Positions 1-9,594 of a stretch of 64,000 nt of DNA are shown here, piece by piece. The translations under genes were made by a program, and so were the position numbers. Numbering within the stretch: the stretch's first letter is position 1; each line of letters opens with the position of its first letter. The notes beneath the pieces were generated by a model that did not search any database, was not told where the DNA came from, and saw nothing but the letters and a program-made list of their open reading frames with translations. This DNA is from Bacillus sp. FJAT-49711 (GTDB taxonomy: Bacteria; Bacillota; Bacilli; Bacillales; Bacillaceae_C). The stretch covers positions 956,840 through 1,020,839 of the forward strand of contig NZ_JAGYPL010000001.1 of the NCBI RefSeq assembly GCF_018343715.1, given 5' to 3'.

Positions 1-44
1 AAATTTGCGAATCAGATGAAAATAATCTGTTTCACAACCCCATA

Positions 45-917
45 TCAACCTTTAATTGCGCCAATCGTAATACCGGATACAAAATATTTTTGTAGCCATG
101 GGTACACTAGAAGAATCGGAACTGTACCAAATATAATGCTTGCTGCTTTCAATGCCTCCGAAGGAAGATTCACATTGACATTCTCTCCAGCCATTTGTTG
201 TGAAATATTGATCACATTGTAAAGTTTAAGCTGTATCGTATACAGCTTTTGGTCTGTAATATAGAAAAGTGCGTCCTGGAAATAATTCCACCTGAATACC
301 GCATACAGTAAAGCGATTGTGGCAAGTGCCGGCTTTGAAAGAGGCAACATGATTTTGAGTAGTATCTGCAAGTCATTGCATCCATCTATGTATGCAGCTT
401 CCTCTAGGCTTTCCGGCAAATTCTGAAAGAACGTTTTTAATATAATCATATTGAATACACTCATCATACCTGGAAGAACCAGTGCATATGGAGTGTTTAA
501 AAGATACAGATCCTTTACAAGCATATAATCCGGGATCAAACCACCGCTAAAATACATGGTAAACACCATCAATAGCAATAAAACATTTTTACCTTTCAGC
601 CTTTTTCTACTCAGTGCAAACGCTGCCAATACAGTGACTGTCAATGCAAGCAACGCATATACGATAACTAATAGCACAGTGTAAAATAGCGAGTACAGCA
701 TAGCGTTGTCAGTAAATACTACTTTATAAGCTTCTATATTAAAGTCTATAGGATATATGGTAACTAACTGGGATATAATCGCCCTATTGGAACTAAGTGA
801 TTGCGACAGAATATAAAGAAAAGGAACCAGGCATATAAAAACCGATAGTAAAACAATAAATGTTACAAAAAAGTCAAAACTTCTATTCTTTAATTTTTGT
901 GACATCGTCAGTCCCAC
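45..917 (-). CDS. ABC sugar transporter permease, LplC/YtcP type
   Basis: Integral membrane permease of a carbohydrate ABC importer (MalG-like subfamily). The 290-residue protein has six or so hydrophobic segments and the cytoplasmic coupling loop with the EAA motif (EEAAYIDGCNDLQILLKIMLP, roughly residues 173-193), which contacts the ATPase. It ends in the typical IGAIKG tail of the LplC/YtcP branch. It starts 1 base after the upstream permease gene, so the two are translationally linked and should form a heterodimer. Systems of this branch usually import oligosaccharides such as aldouronates or rhamnogalacturonan pieces and rely on a solute-binding protein, which is not in the window and may lie beyond the left edge. 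Its neighbours uxuA and the broken alpha-glucuronidase gene suggest aldotetraouronate as substrate; that is inference. Confidence 0.9.
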   Translation of the reverse strand: MGLTMSQKLKNRSFDFFVTFIVLLSVFICLVPFLYILSQSLSSNRAIISQLVTIYPIDFNIEAYKVVFTDNAMLYSLFYTVLLVIVYALLALTVTVLAAFALSRKRLKGKNVLLLLMVFTMYFSGGLIPDYMLVKDLYLLNTPYALVLPGMMSVFNMIILKTFFQNLPESLEEAAYIDGCNDLQILLKIMLPLSKPALATIALLYAVFRWNYFQDALFYITDQKLYTIQLKLYNVINISQQMAGENVNVNLPSEALKAASIIFGTVPILLVYPWLQKYFVSGITIGAIKG

Positions 918-918
918 C

Positions 919-1887
919 TCACCATATTCCTTGTTCCCCCAATTTCTTACTAATAAAATTGGATGACAATAAAAATACTAAGCAAATAACGGATTGGAAC
1001 AAACCTACAGCTGCCCCAATTGAAAAATTTGCTGATTGAATACCAACACGGTAAACATACGTACTAATAACGTCACCGTAGTCCATTACAAGGTTGTTTT
1101 GCAAGTTGAATGGACGGTCAAAATTAATAGCCATGATATTACCAAGCTGCAAGATTAGAAGGATCGCAATCGTCGGTTTTATTCCCGGCAGTGTAACATG
1201 CCAAATTTTCTTTAGTCTGCCTGCGCCATCAATGTCTGCAGCCTCATATAACTCTTTGTCAATTCCAGTCATAGCAGCAAGATACAAAATTGTACCCCAT
1301 CCTGCACTCTGCCATACTCCAACTAAAGTATAAGTTCCGACCCATGCAAATTTGTTCGTTAGAAACGGTAAAACATCCCCACCCGTACGGGTAATTAATG
1401 AGTTTAACATTCCTGTTGGTGCAAGCAACTGAGCAACAATCCCCCCAATAATAACCCAGGAAAGGAAATGTGGCAGATACAGTATTGTCTGACTTACCTT
1501 CTTAAACCTTTTAAATCTCAGTTCATTTATTAGAATCGCTAAAATGATTGGTGCCGGAAATCCCACAATTAAATCTAGTCCATTAAGCACCAATGTGTTT
1601 CTAACGACCTGAAAAAATTGTTTTGATGCAAAAATTTGCTTGAATGTTTCAAAATTATTCCATGGGCTTTTGCTCATACCTTCAAACATGTTGTAATCTT
1701 TAAAGGCTATTTGTATGCCATACATGGATCCATATTTAAATGTCAATATATAGGCCACAGGGAGAACCAACATTAGGTAGAGTATAATATCACGCTTTAT
1801 ATAATAAAGTACTCCCTTATTCTTTCTTAATTTCTTGTGAATGATCTTTTTTTTATTCAGATCAATATTACTTTCCATTAACTTCAT
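919..1887 (-). CDS. ABC sugar transporter permease, LplB/YteP type
   Basis: Partner permease (MalF-like, LplB/YteP/YtcP family), 322 residues. After a basic cytoplasmic N-terminus (about 30 residues rich in Lys) come the first membrane helix and the family motif YGMQIAFKDYN in the form YGIQIAFKDYNMF near residue 55. The EAA loop (ELYEAADIDGAGRLKKIWHVTLP) is near residue 210. It is first in a two-gene unit with the downstream permease. The start follows an AAGGGGAT-like site. The 568-base upstream region carries two ACTAGT palindromes and a cre-like site, consistent with substrate induction and catabolite repression. Function in uptake of glucuronate-decorated xylo-oligosaccharides is inferred from neighbours only. 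Confidence 0.9.
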   Translation of the reverse strand: MKLMESNIDLNKKKIIHKKLRKNKGVLYYIKRDIILYLMLVLPVAYILTFKYGSMYGIQIAFKDYNMFEGMSKSPWNNFETFKQIFASKQFFQVVRNTLVLNGLDLIVGFPAPIILAILINELRFKRFKKVSQTILYLPHFLSWVIIGGIVAQLLAPTGMLNSLITRTGGDVLPFLTNKFAWVGTYTLVGVWQSAGWGTILYLAAMTGIDKELYEAADIDGAGRLKKIWHVTLPGIKPTIAILLILQLGNIMAINFDRPFNLQNNLVMDYGDVISTYVYRVGIQSANFSIGAAVGLFQSVICLVFLLSSNFISKKLGEQGIW

Positions 1888-1972
1888 AGATACTTTGTAT
1901 CCCCTTTCATTTTTGCTATTAATAAATTTTTATCACCTCTTTTCAAACTATGTATGATGCTTTTATTTTCAG

Positions 1973-1993
1973 TAATACTAGTATGGTAGTTAC
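1973..1993. promoter_or_regulatory. Candidate operator 1, ACTAGT palindrome
   Basis: The sequence ATACTAGTATGGTAGTTAC lies about 85 bases upstream of the permease pair. It shares the core TACTAGTATG and the right flank G(G/T)TA(G/A)TT with two other sites in this locus. The symmetry suits a dimeric repressor, for example a GntR- or LacI-type regulator of glucuronate use. The regulator gene is not visible in the window. Confidence 0.5.
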
Positions 1994-2307
1994 ATTGTAT
2001 TTTAGCAATAACGTTGGTGTATTTCAATAATATTTAGAGCTTTCATAAAAATGATATAGTTTTATTCTTTTCTCTTTATGTAAGCACACTTTCCTCACGT
2101 ACACATTTCGTTAACGCAATACTACTACAAGTCGCCAATCCATATTTTAAATAAACGATTATAATAAATATAGTTGCCAAACCATCCAAATCGACCTGAG
2201 AACGACCATTAATCTTGTTTTTTTCTGGATATTTCAGCTTCTGTCTTCATGACAATTTGTTGCACATAGTCTCCCCCTATGCATTTCTATCAAGTTATTT
2301 CGCATAA

Positions 2308-2322
2308 TTAAGCGCTTTCAAT
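2308..2322 (-). promoter_or_regulatory. Candidate cre site (CcpA)
   Basis: Read on the minus strand, ATTGAAAGCGCTTAATTA matches the central part of the cre consensus WTGNAARCGNWWWCA well (TGAAAGCGCT) but deviates at its last positions. It sits upstream of the permease genes, where CcpA repression of a hemicellulose locus would be expected. Confidence 0.5.
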
Positions 2323-2367
2323 ATAAGTTGAATTATTATCGACTATAATGAATATTGACCCGTTACT

Positions 2368-2388
2368 AACCTACTAGTATGTTAGTTT
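2368..2388. promoter_or_regulatory. Candidate operator 2, ACTAGT palindrome
   Basis: TAACCTACTAGTATGTTA is a dyad with 16 of 18 symmetric positions, the most extended of the three copies. It lies just downstream of uxuA and upstream of the cre-like site, so it most probably controls transcription leftward toward the permeases. Confidence 0.5.
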
Positions 2389-2455
2389 TAACTATATAAT
2401 AACTTTTATTCTCAAAATAATCAATACATTTTTTAATACCTTTTTCCTAATTATT

Positions 2456-3568
2456 TTACCTTTCAACGATTAATGTATCCTTTACTTGTGATGATAAGGA
2501 ATTTTGCTTACTTTCATATACGAGAGAATCCCATATTCCCCAAAGATACATAATTCCTAGCGCTCTATCGTATAAACCATATCCAGGTCTACATTCCTCA
2601 TCCCAAATATGTCTTCCATGGTCAGGACGGGCATAGCCAGTAAAATCGCTCTCATGAAAAGTTTTTACAATACTTGTAATATTAATCGACCCATCTTGAG
2701 TTCGATGCGATGTTTCAATAAAATCCCCATTTTCAAAAACCTTTATGTTTCTTATATGGGTAAATGGAATGCGGCCAGCAAATTCCTTAATTATGGCCGG
2801 TATATCGTTTTTGGGATTCGACCCTAATGATCCACTGCATAAAGTTATACAATTAGATGAGCTGTCAATAAGTTTTAGCAGTTTTCGAATATTTTCTTGA
2901 GATGTAATAATTCTAGGCAAACCAAAAATTTCCCATGGCGGATCATCTGGATGAATAGCCATTTTAATATTATGCTTTTCAGCTACCGGTATAATCTTAT
3001 TTAAAAAATACTCCAAGTTATCCCATAATCGCTCTGTGGATACATTACTATAAGCCGCAAATAGTTGCTTTATCGATTTTAACCGCTCAGGTTCCCAGCC
3101 AGGCATCGTATAGTCGGGGTAATGGGCAATTTTTTCAATTAATTCAAATGGATCCATACCTCCAACTTTAGCCTCTTCATAAAATAATGCTGTGGAACCA
3201 TCTTCCAATTGTTTATATAAATCGGTTCTTACCCAATCAAACACGGGCATGAAATTATAGCATATTACCTTTACACCTGCTTGGGCCAAGTTTTCAATTG
3301 TTTTTATATAATTATCAATATATTTATCTCTAGTCGCTAGACCAAGCTTAATATCATCGTGAACATTGACACTTTCAACCACTTCGATATGAAATCCATA
3401 TTCTTCTGCTTGTTTTTTCTGTTCCAATATTCGGTCCAACGGCCATACTTCACCAGCTGGTATATCGTGAAGTGCCCAAACAATCCCCTCAACCCCTGGA
3501 ATTTGTTTAATATGACGTAAGCTTACTCCATCATTGCCTTTACCAAACCATCTAAATACCATTCTCAA
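2456..3568 (-). CDS. uxuA: Mannonate dehydratase
   Basis: Catalyses dehydration of D-mannonate to 2-keto-3-deoxygluconate in the D-glucuronate pathway (cytoplasmic, divalent-metal dependent). The 370-residue protein begins with the family N-terminus MVFRWFG preceded by two residues, and carries the conserved blocks IPGVEGIVWALHDIP (about 23-37), CYNFMPVFDWVRTDL (about 103-117), HPDDPPW (about 206-212, metal ligand region), GSLGSNP and RPDHGRHIW (about 315-323). Length matches the family. An AGGAGG site lies 8 bases before the TTG at 3568; an ATG two codons later is an alternative start. It lies downstream of the decayed alpha-glucuronidase gene, in the same order seen in aldouronate loci of xylan-using bacilli. 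Confidence 0.95.
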   Translation of the reverse strand: MRMVFRWFGKGNDGVSLRHIKQIPGVEGIVWALHDIPAGEVWPLDRILEQKKQAEEYGFHIEVVESVNVHDDIKLGLATRDKYIDNYIKTIENLAQAGVKVICYNFMPVFDWVRTDLYKQLEDGSTALFYEEAKVGGMDPFELIEKIAHYPDYTMPGWEPERLKSIKQLFAAYSNVSTERLWDNLEYFLNKIIPVAEKHNIKMAIHPDDPPWEIFGLPRIITSQENIRKLLKLIDSSSNCITLCSGSLGSNPKNDIPAIIKEFAGRIPFTHIRNIKVFENGDFIETSHRTQDGSINITSIVKTFHESDFTGYARPDHGRHIWDEECRPGYGLYDRALGIMYLWGIWDSLVYESKQNSLSSQVKDTLIVER

Positions 3569-3651
3569 CGCATATTCCTCCTATCGTTCATCCATCAATC
3601 ATCCTCTTAATATACAATATGCTGAAAAAGGAACCTCTTTTTTAAACACTA

Positions 3652-4249
3652 TTAATATATTGTTCTATTACTTTCATCTTCAATAACTGATTTTCGATAA
3701 AAATAAGTATTGATCTGATCACGCCAAGATTTTGCATTTTCCAATTGAAGATTTAAACGTTCCCGTACATTTACATATCGTATCTCATCTATTTTATCTT
3801 CTAATTTACTCCAATTATTTATTAGCTCTTCAACTTGTTCTACTCCTCTAAAATTACAGTACAGCTTTGTCCGACTTTCCAAGAAGTAAAAGGCTTTCAA
3901 ATTCACCATTATTTACTGACTGAATAACATTACCCTCTTCATTTAATTCATCTATTTTATATGTATCTATTCCATCGTTTTGCCAATCAGTATCATTGTA
4001 TATTCCAAGAATGATTGAAGCTTCATTTGTCCTCTTAAAAATGATCAATTCTTTTCCAAGCATTGATTGAAGGCCGTCTATTAATTCAAATAGAGTAGAT
4101 TGTAAAATATGAGAATTCCCTAATACTGCTATACTGCGACAAAGTGAAGAATTACTTTCATACCATTCTTTGTTTGTGATTCTTTCATATTGGAGCCAGC
4201 ATGCATAACTTTCCTTCTAAGTAATATGTTCTGCCAGATTAGCGTCCAT
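3652..4249 (-). pseudogene. GH67 alpha-glucuronidase, internally deleted pseudogene
   Basis: Two fragments of one xylan alpha-1,2-glucuronidase remain. The first (about 4249 down to 3857) reads through ACWLQYERI, AVLGNS, IDGLQSMLGKE and LLLLGKSDKAVL, which matches the N-terminal domain. It is interrupted by an in-frame TAG at 4217-4219, eleven codons after the start. The second (about 3855 to 3652), in another frame, reads NFRGVEQVEEL, RERLNLQLENAKSWRDQI, YFYRKS and NRTIY, which matches the extreme C-terminus. Functional GH67 enzymes are about 680 residues; under 200 codons remain, so the catalytic barrel is gone. A good GGAGGAG site still precedes the start. Neighbouring uxuA and permeases look intact, so the loss appears recent. 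Confidence 0.85.
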
Positions 4250-4353
4250 ACATAAATCTCCTCCATATATTGATTGCTCGTTGATAACAATTACGAAAGT
4301 ATAATGACAATGGGGCAAAAGATATTCATATTGTAGCATTAAAATTAAATTTT

Positions 4354-4374
4354 GCATACTAGTATGGTAATTAA
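4354..4374. promoter_or_regulatory. Candidate operator 3, ACTAGT palindrome
   Basis: GCATACTAGTATGGTAATTA contains a perfect 12-base palindrome CATACTAGTATG. It lies about 105 bases upstream of the alpha-glucuronidase pseudogene start, so the control site has outlived the gene. It matches operators 1 and 2 in this locus. Confidence 0.55.
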
Positions 4375-4382
4375 ATATAAAT

Positions 4383-4421
4383 AAAAAGATACACGCTATC
4401 AATAATAGCATGCATCTTTTT
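4383..4421 (-). terminator. Terminator of the arginine operon
   Basis: Imperfect inverted repeat AAAAAGATACACGCTAT / ATAGCATGCATCTTTTT with a 5-base loop, immediately after argF on the minus strand. Confidence 0.7.
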
Positions 4422-4425
4422 GTAT

Positions 4426-5376
4426 TCATCCCATTAAAGCAACCATTAAAGCCTTCTGTACATGAAGTCGATTTTCTGCTTCATCAAATACATATGATTG
4501 TGGTCCATCAATTACATCTGCAGTTACTTCCTCTCCACGTTTTGCCGGTAAACAATGAAGGAATATCGCATCTTTTTTTGCAAAAGACATTAATTCGTTG
4601 TTCACTTGAAAGGCTTTAAAAGCATTTAATCTGACTTCTTGTTCATCTTCCCATCCCATACTTGTCCAAACATCCGTATAAATAGCATCTGCACCACTTG
4701 CCGCGGCTTGCGGGTCATTTAACACTTCTATATGCGCTCCCGTTTCTTTAGCGATCTCAATCGCAAGTTCTGTAATATCCTTTTTAGGTTCATATCCCTT
4801 TGGTGAAGCAATGGAACAATTTACTCCAAGTTTTGCACAGGCAATCATTAATGAATGAGCAACATTGTTTCCATCTCCAACATAAGCTAGTTTTTTCCCT
4901 GCATATGTTCCTTTCACTTCATAAAGAGTCATTAAATCGGCTAGTGCTTGGCATGGGTGATGATCATCTGTTAACGCATTGATAACTGGTACACCTGCAT
5001 TATCGGCTAATTCTTCAACAGCCATATGTTCATGTGCACGTATCATAATCCCATCAACATATCTTGAAAGTGTTTTAGCTGTATCTGGGACGGTTTCTCC
5101 TCTACCAAGTTGAATATCATTACGGCTTAAGAAAAGCGCGTGACCTCCTAATTGATTCATGCCAACCTCAAAGGAAACTCGTGTTCTAGTTGAGGATTTC
5201 TCAAAAATCATCGCCAACGTCTTTCCTTTTAAGTATTGATGAGGTTCCCCTTGTTTTTGCATTTTCTTTAAACCGATAGCCACATCGATTAATTGAGTGA
5301 TTTCATTTGTCGAAAGCTCTAATAAGCTCAATAAATGCTTCCCTTTTAAACTATTAACTGTTGTTGTCACCATCAA
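4426..5376 (-). CDS. argF: Ornithine carbamoyltransferase
   Basis: Transfers carbamoyl from carbamoyl phosphate to ornithine, giving citrulline (cytoplasm, arginine synthesis). In the 316-residue protein the carbamoyl phosphate loop STRTR is at residues 62-66, HPCQ at 140-143, DVWTSMG at 235-241 and the ornithine-site HCLPAKR at 274-280; all are complete. The start ATG overlaps the carB stop codon in an ATGA, so translation is coupled to carB and the product of CarAB is delivered beside its consumer. It is the last gene of the operon and is followed by a terminator hairpin. Anabolic function rather than arginine deiminase-linked catabolism is clear from the operon. Confidence 0.97.
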   Translation of the reverse strand: MMVTTTVNSLKGKHLLSLLELSTNEITQLIDVAIGLKKMQKQGEPHQYLKGKTLAMIFEKSSTRTRVSFEVGMNQLGGHALFLSRNDIQLGRGETVPDTAKTLSRYVDGIMIRAHEHMAVEELADNAGVPVINALTDDHHPCQALADLMTLYEVKGTYAGKKLAYVGDGNNVAHSLMIACAKLGVNCSIASPKGYEPKKDITELAIEIAKETGAHIEVLNDPQAAASGADAIYTDVWTSMGWEDEQEVRLNAFKAFQVNNELMSFAKKDAIFLHCLPAKRGEEVTADVIDGPQSYVFDEAENRLHVQKALMVALMG

Positions 5377-8300
5377 ATCACCCTTTCTTTACTAGTTAAT
5401 TGTTTATGCCATTCCTGCATAGAGAATGGTTCATCAATGTTTAGTTTATATGCTGCTATAGTCGTTAGCAATGTTTCCATTTCTGTAATGACTGAAAGCT
5501 GAGAATTCGATGCTTGCATCCGCATTTCTTTCGATTTTTTGGTCGTTCCTAGACTTAAGAAAATGGCTCCGCCGCTTTGTTTCAACCAATCAGCAAATGT
5601 ATAGTTTTCATTTGCGATCGAAACACCTTCTTTTAATAAAATACTTTGAATAAGTGCATACTCATTTTCTTTTACATCAATATATATTTCTATTTTTGAA
5701 GTTTCTTTATTTGAATTCCACTTGATTGCCTTAGCTAACGCTTCATCAAATGTTTTGCCAAACGCGATTAGCTCGCCTGTTGATTTCATCTCAGGAGTTA
5801 ATCGTGGATCGACTCCATCAAGCTTCCCTGTTGAAAAGACGGGGTTTTTTATGGCGAAATACGATTGGGATATTTGATTATCCCTAACTTTTCCACCTGT
5901 TAAAATATTGATGCATTCTTCTATGACATTGACTCCCGTCATTTTACTAATAATCGGAACAGTTCGTGATGCCCTCGGATTAACCTCTAACACATACACT
6001 GTATCATTAAAAATAACGAATTGAACATTAAAAATTCCTTTAAAATGAAGCTTTAAAGCGATTTTTTTCGCATGTTCATATGCTTGATTCTGATAAAAGT
6101 CATTTATAGAAACCGGCGGTGTAACTGCCATGCTATCTCCAGAATGTACTCCTGCTTTTTCTATATGTTCAAAAAAACCGGGAATAAAAATGTTTTCTCC
6201 ATCTGATAATACATCTACTTCCATTTCCGTTCCTTGATAATAAGCATCAATTAAAACAGGATAAGAAATTTTCTTTAGATGTTCATGTAATTCTTGATTA
6301 CTGTTAATAATTATCATCCCCTGACCACCAATAACGTACGATGGTCTTAAGAGAAGAGGAAAACCAATCTCAGCTGATTTTACAACTAGTTCTTCCTCGC
6401 TTAGTGCAGTTAATCCTGGGATATGCGGAATATCCAATTCTTTTAGAAGCTGATAAAAACGTTCACGATCCTCGACTATATCAATTTGGTCTTGAGTAAT
6501 TGAAAGTAAAGGTACTCCATTCCCTTCCAATTGCTTTGCAAGATTAATGGAAGTTTGCCCTCCAAATTGGAGGATGACACCATCTGGCTGTTCAAATTCG
6601 AGTACATTTAACACATCTTCCACACGAAGTGGCTCGAAATATAAGCGGTCAGCAATTTGAAAATCCGTACTTACCGTTCCAGGATTATTATTGATTAAGA
6701 TAGCTTCATAGCCTGCCTTCTTTAAAGCTAGAACCCCATGTACGGTACAGTAATCAAACTCAATTCCTTGGCCAATTCGTACTGGGCCAGAACCAACAAT
6801 GGCGATTTTTGGCTTTTTCCCTCCGGAAATTAAATCTCCTTCACCTTTCCAAGTGGAATAAAAATAAGGAGCGGCTGCCGGAAATTCGCCTGCACACGAA
6901 TCAACCATATTATAAACAGGCTTAATCTCATACTTCTTTTGTTTTTCTCGTACCATTTTTAAATCAGTATCCCAAACATATGCCAGCCACTCATCTGAAA
7001 AGCCAAGTGTTTTTAACTCTTTAAATAAATCCGGTGAAATAGTCTCTAGATTGACCGCTTTTGCTTTTTTCTCATAACTGACCAATAACAATAATTGGTC
7101 TAAAAAGAAATACTGAATTTTAGTTACTTGATGAATTTCTTCTTTCGTTACACCACGTCTCATCAGTTCGAGTATGGAAAAAAAGCGAATGTCATCCGGT
7201 AAGGTTACAGAATCCCACAGCTCTCCATCACTGTATGACGATATACCTGTTAGCTCAAGTCCAATTGTTTTGATTTCAAGTGAACGAACCGCTTTTTGTA
7301 GTGCAGCAGGAAGATGACGTTCTATCGCCATTATTTCACCTGTTGCCTTCATTTGGGTACCGAGTTTTCGGTCTGCTTCTATAAACTTATCAAATGGCCA
7401 TCTAGGCATTTTCACGACTGTATAATCAACAACCGGTTCAGAACTTGCAAAGGTCGTACCTGTAACTGGATTAATCAATTCATGTAAATAATAACCAAGT
7501 GCCAGTTTTGCTGCCATTTTTGCGATAGGGTAGCCTGTAGCCTTGGAAGCCAGAGCAGAAGAACGACTTAAACGTGGATTAACCTCGATTAAATAATATT
7601 GTGAGCTGTTAGGATCTTGTGCAAATTGAATATTACAGCCACCGACAATTTTCAATGCTCTAATAATTTTTACTGCTGAAGCATATAGGGCTTCATATTC
7701 CTTATCCGTTAATGTTTGCTGAGGAGCTATGACAATAGAATCCCCAGTATGAACACCGACAGGATCGAAGTTTTCCATGCTGCATACAGCAATGCATGTA
7801 TCGTTGGCATCACGAATCATTTCAAACTCTAATTCTTTAAAACCAGCAATACTCTTTTCAATTAAGCATTGTGTAATTGGACTTGCTTCAAGACCTTTTT
7901 TTACGACGGATATTAATTGTTCTTCAGTCGAAACAATTCCGCCGCCGCCGCCGCCTAATGTATAGGCTGGACGAATAATAACAGGATAACCGATATGATT
8001 AGCAAAATCGATAGCCTCTTTGACAGTATGAATGATAGAGCTGTCGGGAACAGGTTCATCTAGTTCATGCATTAATGCTCGAAAGGCTTCACGATCTTCA
8101 CCTTGCATGATTGATTCAGGGGTCGTACCAAGTACCTTAACATTATATTGATCTAGAACACCTTGTTCATATAATTGAACGGTTAAATTTAATCCTGTCT
8201 GACCTCCAAGAGTACCTAAAATAGCATCAGGTTGTTCTTTTTTTATAATTTCTGTAATAGATTGAACAGTCATTGGCTCGAAATAAACGATATCAGCAAA

Positions 8301-8477
8301 TTGTTCATCCGTCATAATCGTAGCTGGGTTATTATTTACAAGAACGACTTCAATGTCTTCTTCTTTTAAAGCAACACATGCTTGAGTTCCAGCATAATCA
8401 AACTCAGCTGCCTGACCAATTATGATTGGACCCGAACCAATAACCAAAACTTTTTTTAAACCTTTTTGCTTAGGCAT
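5373..8477 (-). CDS. carB: Carbamoyl phosphate synthase large subunit, arginine-specific
   Basis: Makes carbamoyl phosphate from bicarbonate, ATP and ammonia. The 1034-residue protein has the two tandem ATP-grasp halves: the first begins [22 protein letters not shown], with the glycine-rich TLGGGGGG near residue 172; the second begins [20 protein letters not shown] near 555, with [11 protein letters not shown] near 705. The C-terminal MGS-like allosteric domain (about 925-1034) is short and divergent, as in the arginine-specific paralogue of Bacillus. Position inside the arg operon, not the pyr operon, supports arginine-specific use. It overlaps carA by 8 bases and argF by 4. The partner CarA has lost its glutaminase cysteine, so this subunit may take free ammonia. 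Confidence 0.95.
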   Translation of the reverse strand: MPKQKGLKKVLVIGSGPIIIGQAAEFDYAGTQACVALKEEDIEVVLVNNNPATIMTDEQFADIVYFEPMTVQSITEIIKKEQPDAILGTLGGQTGLNLTVQLYEQGVLDQYNVKVLGTTPESIMQGEDREAFRALMHELDEPVPDSSIIHTVKEAIDFANHIGYPVIIRPAYTLGGGGGGIVSTEEQLISVVKKGLEASPITQCLIEKSIAGFKELEFEMIRDANDTCIAVCSMENFDPVGVHTGDSIVIAPQQTLTDKEYEALYASAVKIIRALKIVGGCNIQFAQDPNSSQYYLIEVNPRLSRSSALASKATGYPIAKMAAKLALGYYLHELINPVTGTTFASSEPVVDYTVVKMPRWPFDKFIEADRKLGTQMKATGEIMAIERHLPAALQKAVRSLEIKTIGLELTGISSYSDGELWDSVTLPDDIRFFSILELMRRGVTKEEIHQVTKIQYFFLDQLLLLVSYEKKAKAVNLETISPDLFKELKTLGFSDEWLAYVWDTDLKMVREKQKKYEIKPVYNMVDSCAGEFPAAAPYFYSTWKGEGDLISGGKKPKIAIVGSGPVRIGQGIEFDYCTVHGVLALKKAGYEAILINNNPGTVSTDFQIADRLYFEPLRVEDVLNVLEFEQPDGVILQFGGQTSINLAKQLEGNGVPLLSITQDQIDIVEDRERFYQLLKELDIPHIPGLTALSEEELVVKSAEIGFPLLLRPSYVIGGQGMIIINSNQELHEHLKKISYPVLIDAYYQGTEMEVDVLSDGENIFIPGFFEHIEKAGVHSGDSMAVTPPVSINDFYQNQAYEHAKKIALKLHFKGIFNVQFVIFNDTVYVLEVNPRASRTVPIISKMTGVNVIEECINILTGGKVRDNQISQSYFAIKNPVFSTGKLDGVDPRLTPEMKSTGELIAFGKTFDEALAKAIKWNSNKETSKIEIYIDVKENEYALIQSILLKEGVSIANENYTFADWLKQSGGAIFLSLGTTKKSKEMRMQASNSQLSVITEMETLLTTIAAYKLNIDEPFSMQEWHKQLTSKERVI

Positions 8478-9528
8478 AGATGTTTTCTCCTTTTGCTTGC
8501 TTCAGCTGAGTAGAAAAAGCATATTTGATGATTGTTTCAAGTTTTTGGTTTTTTCCATCGGGATGAAACTGATATGTCGCTATTGGATAGTTGTTATGAG
8601 AAAGACCTTCAATGGATCGATCTTGAATCGATTGGAAAGATATATTAAATCCAGCAGACTCAAGTCCATCTTCTGATACTTCATATCCATGATTTTGATT
8701 CGACATATACACTTCATTTGTTTCCATATGCATAATAGGATGTTTGAAGCTTCTATGGCCCCATTTCATTTTTTTAATATGAACCCCAAATGCTTTTGCT
8801 AATATTTGATGACCTAGACCAAAACCAATTGTTGGATATTCTTTTGCAATTTTCAAGTATTCAGGAAAGAATGCTTTCCAGTTTGAGGGATTTCCTGTGC
8901 CTCCAGAAAAAACGACACCATCTGGGTTGATTTTTTTAATATCGGCTGCAGTTGTTTGAGCAGGAACGATCGTTATCTTGTAACCTGATTCCAGCAGCCA
9001 TTTTATTAAGGAATTTTTCAAGGCAAAATCCATTACTACAATATGGGTTTTTCCATTCGAATTAACTGTTTTATGAACTGGGGATGACATCATTAATTTA
9101 CGACTTTTTGCTTGATTGGTAATAATAACTTCATTCGCTCTCATGGAAACAAAGGTTTCCCCTTCCTTTAGGAGCTGCTTTATGATCGACCGTGTATCCA
9201 TTCCCGTCATAACAGGTATATATTTTTCCTTAAATACGCTTAACCATTTTTCAACTGATAAGGATGCTTCTCCGTATTCTTGCTGAATCACCAGTCCAGC
9301 AAGCTGAATATCCTCACTCTCAAGCTTTTCCTTATCCATAAAACTATTTAGGATACTAGGATAAGTGGCTAGCACAATTTTTCCTTTTATAGCGGGATCA
9401 GAGATGAATTCTATAAAATTGCCCATTCCTGTGTAAAAGATCATTTCTCCATGGCATTCCGTCTTCTCTCCGTGCCAATGGCCGGTATATGTAACTCCAT
9501 TAGCCAGCTTGATCATACCTTCCATCAT
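8470..9528 (-). CDS. carA: Carbamoyl phosphate synthase small subunit, glutaminase site altered
   Basis: By homology the glutamine amidotransferase subunit that feeds ammonia to CarB. Length (352) and domain order are normal: an N-terminal CarA domain (1-150) and a class I GATase domain (about 160-345). However, the catalytic cysteine of the usual GICLGHQ motif is missing: the sequence is GFGLGHQ, with Gly237 in that place (codon GGT). The last triad region reads FHPDG, keeping His322 but with Asp for the usual Glu. The oxyanion region NGPGDP is replaced by SGGTGNP, and the N-terminal GMTGYQE block reads GMGNFIE. The protein is open over its full length and lies between intact argD and carB, overlapping carB. 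I infer a structural or ammonia-dependent role rather than glutamine hydrolysis; a pseudogene in an early stage is an alternative. Confidence 0.9.
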   Translation of the reverse strand: MMEGMIKLANGVTYTGHWHGEKTECHGEMIFYTGMGNFIEFISDPAIKGKIVLATYPSILNSFMDKEKLESEDIQLAGLVIQQEYGEASLSVEKWLSVFKEKYIPVMTGMDTRSIIKQLLKEGETFVSMRANEVIITNQAKSRKLMMSSPVHKTVNSNGKTHIVVMDFALKNSLIKWLLESGYKITIVPAQTTAADIKKINPDGVVFSGGTGNPSNWKAFFPEYLKIAKEYPTIGFGLGHQILAKAFGVHIKKMKWGHRSFKHPIMHMETNEVYMSNQNHGYEVSEDGLESAGFNISFQSIQDRSIEGLSHNNYPIATYQFHPDGKNQKLETIIKYAFSTQLKQAKGENIYA

Positions 9529-9594
9529 GCACCTTCACCTCATCGTATTTTTATTTTCATAGTTGTATTTTTATACATAACAATCAAAAAAATA

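Larger units (their letters stand above)
1888..2455. other. Regulatory intergenic region between uxuA and the permease genes
   Basis: No convincing gene. It contains two of the three ACTAGT palindromes (near 1975 and 2369), a cre-like site (2308-2322) and, on the minus strand near 2240-2285, a strong AGGGGGAG ribosome-binding-like sequence followed by an open stretch of about 18 codons that ends in TAA. The last may be the remnant of a deleted gene; I could not recognise its product. Confidence 0.5.

Noticed and set aside
7940-7960. GCC/CGG trinucleotide run in carB as a repeat tract
   Set aside because: It encodes the normal glycine-rich ATP-grasp loop.
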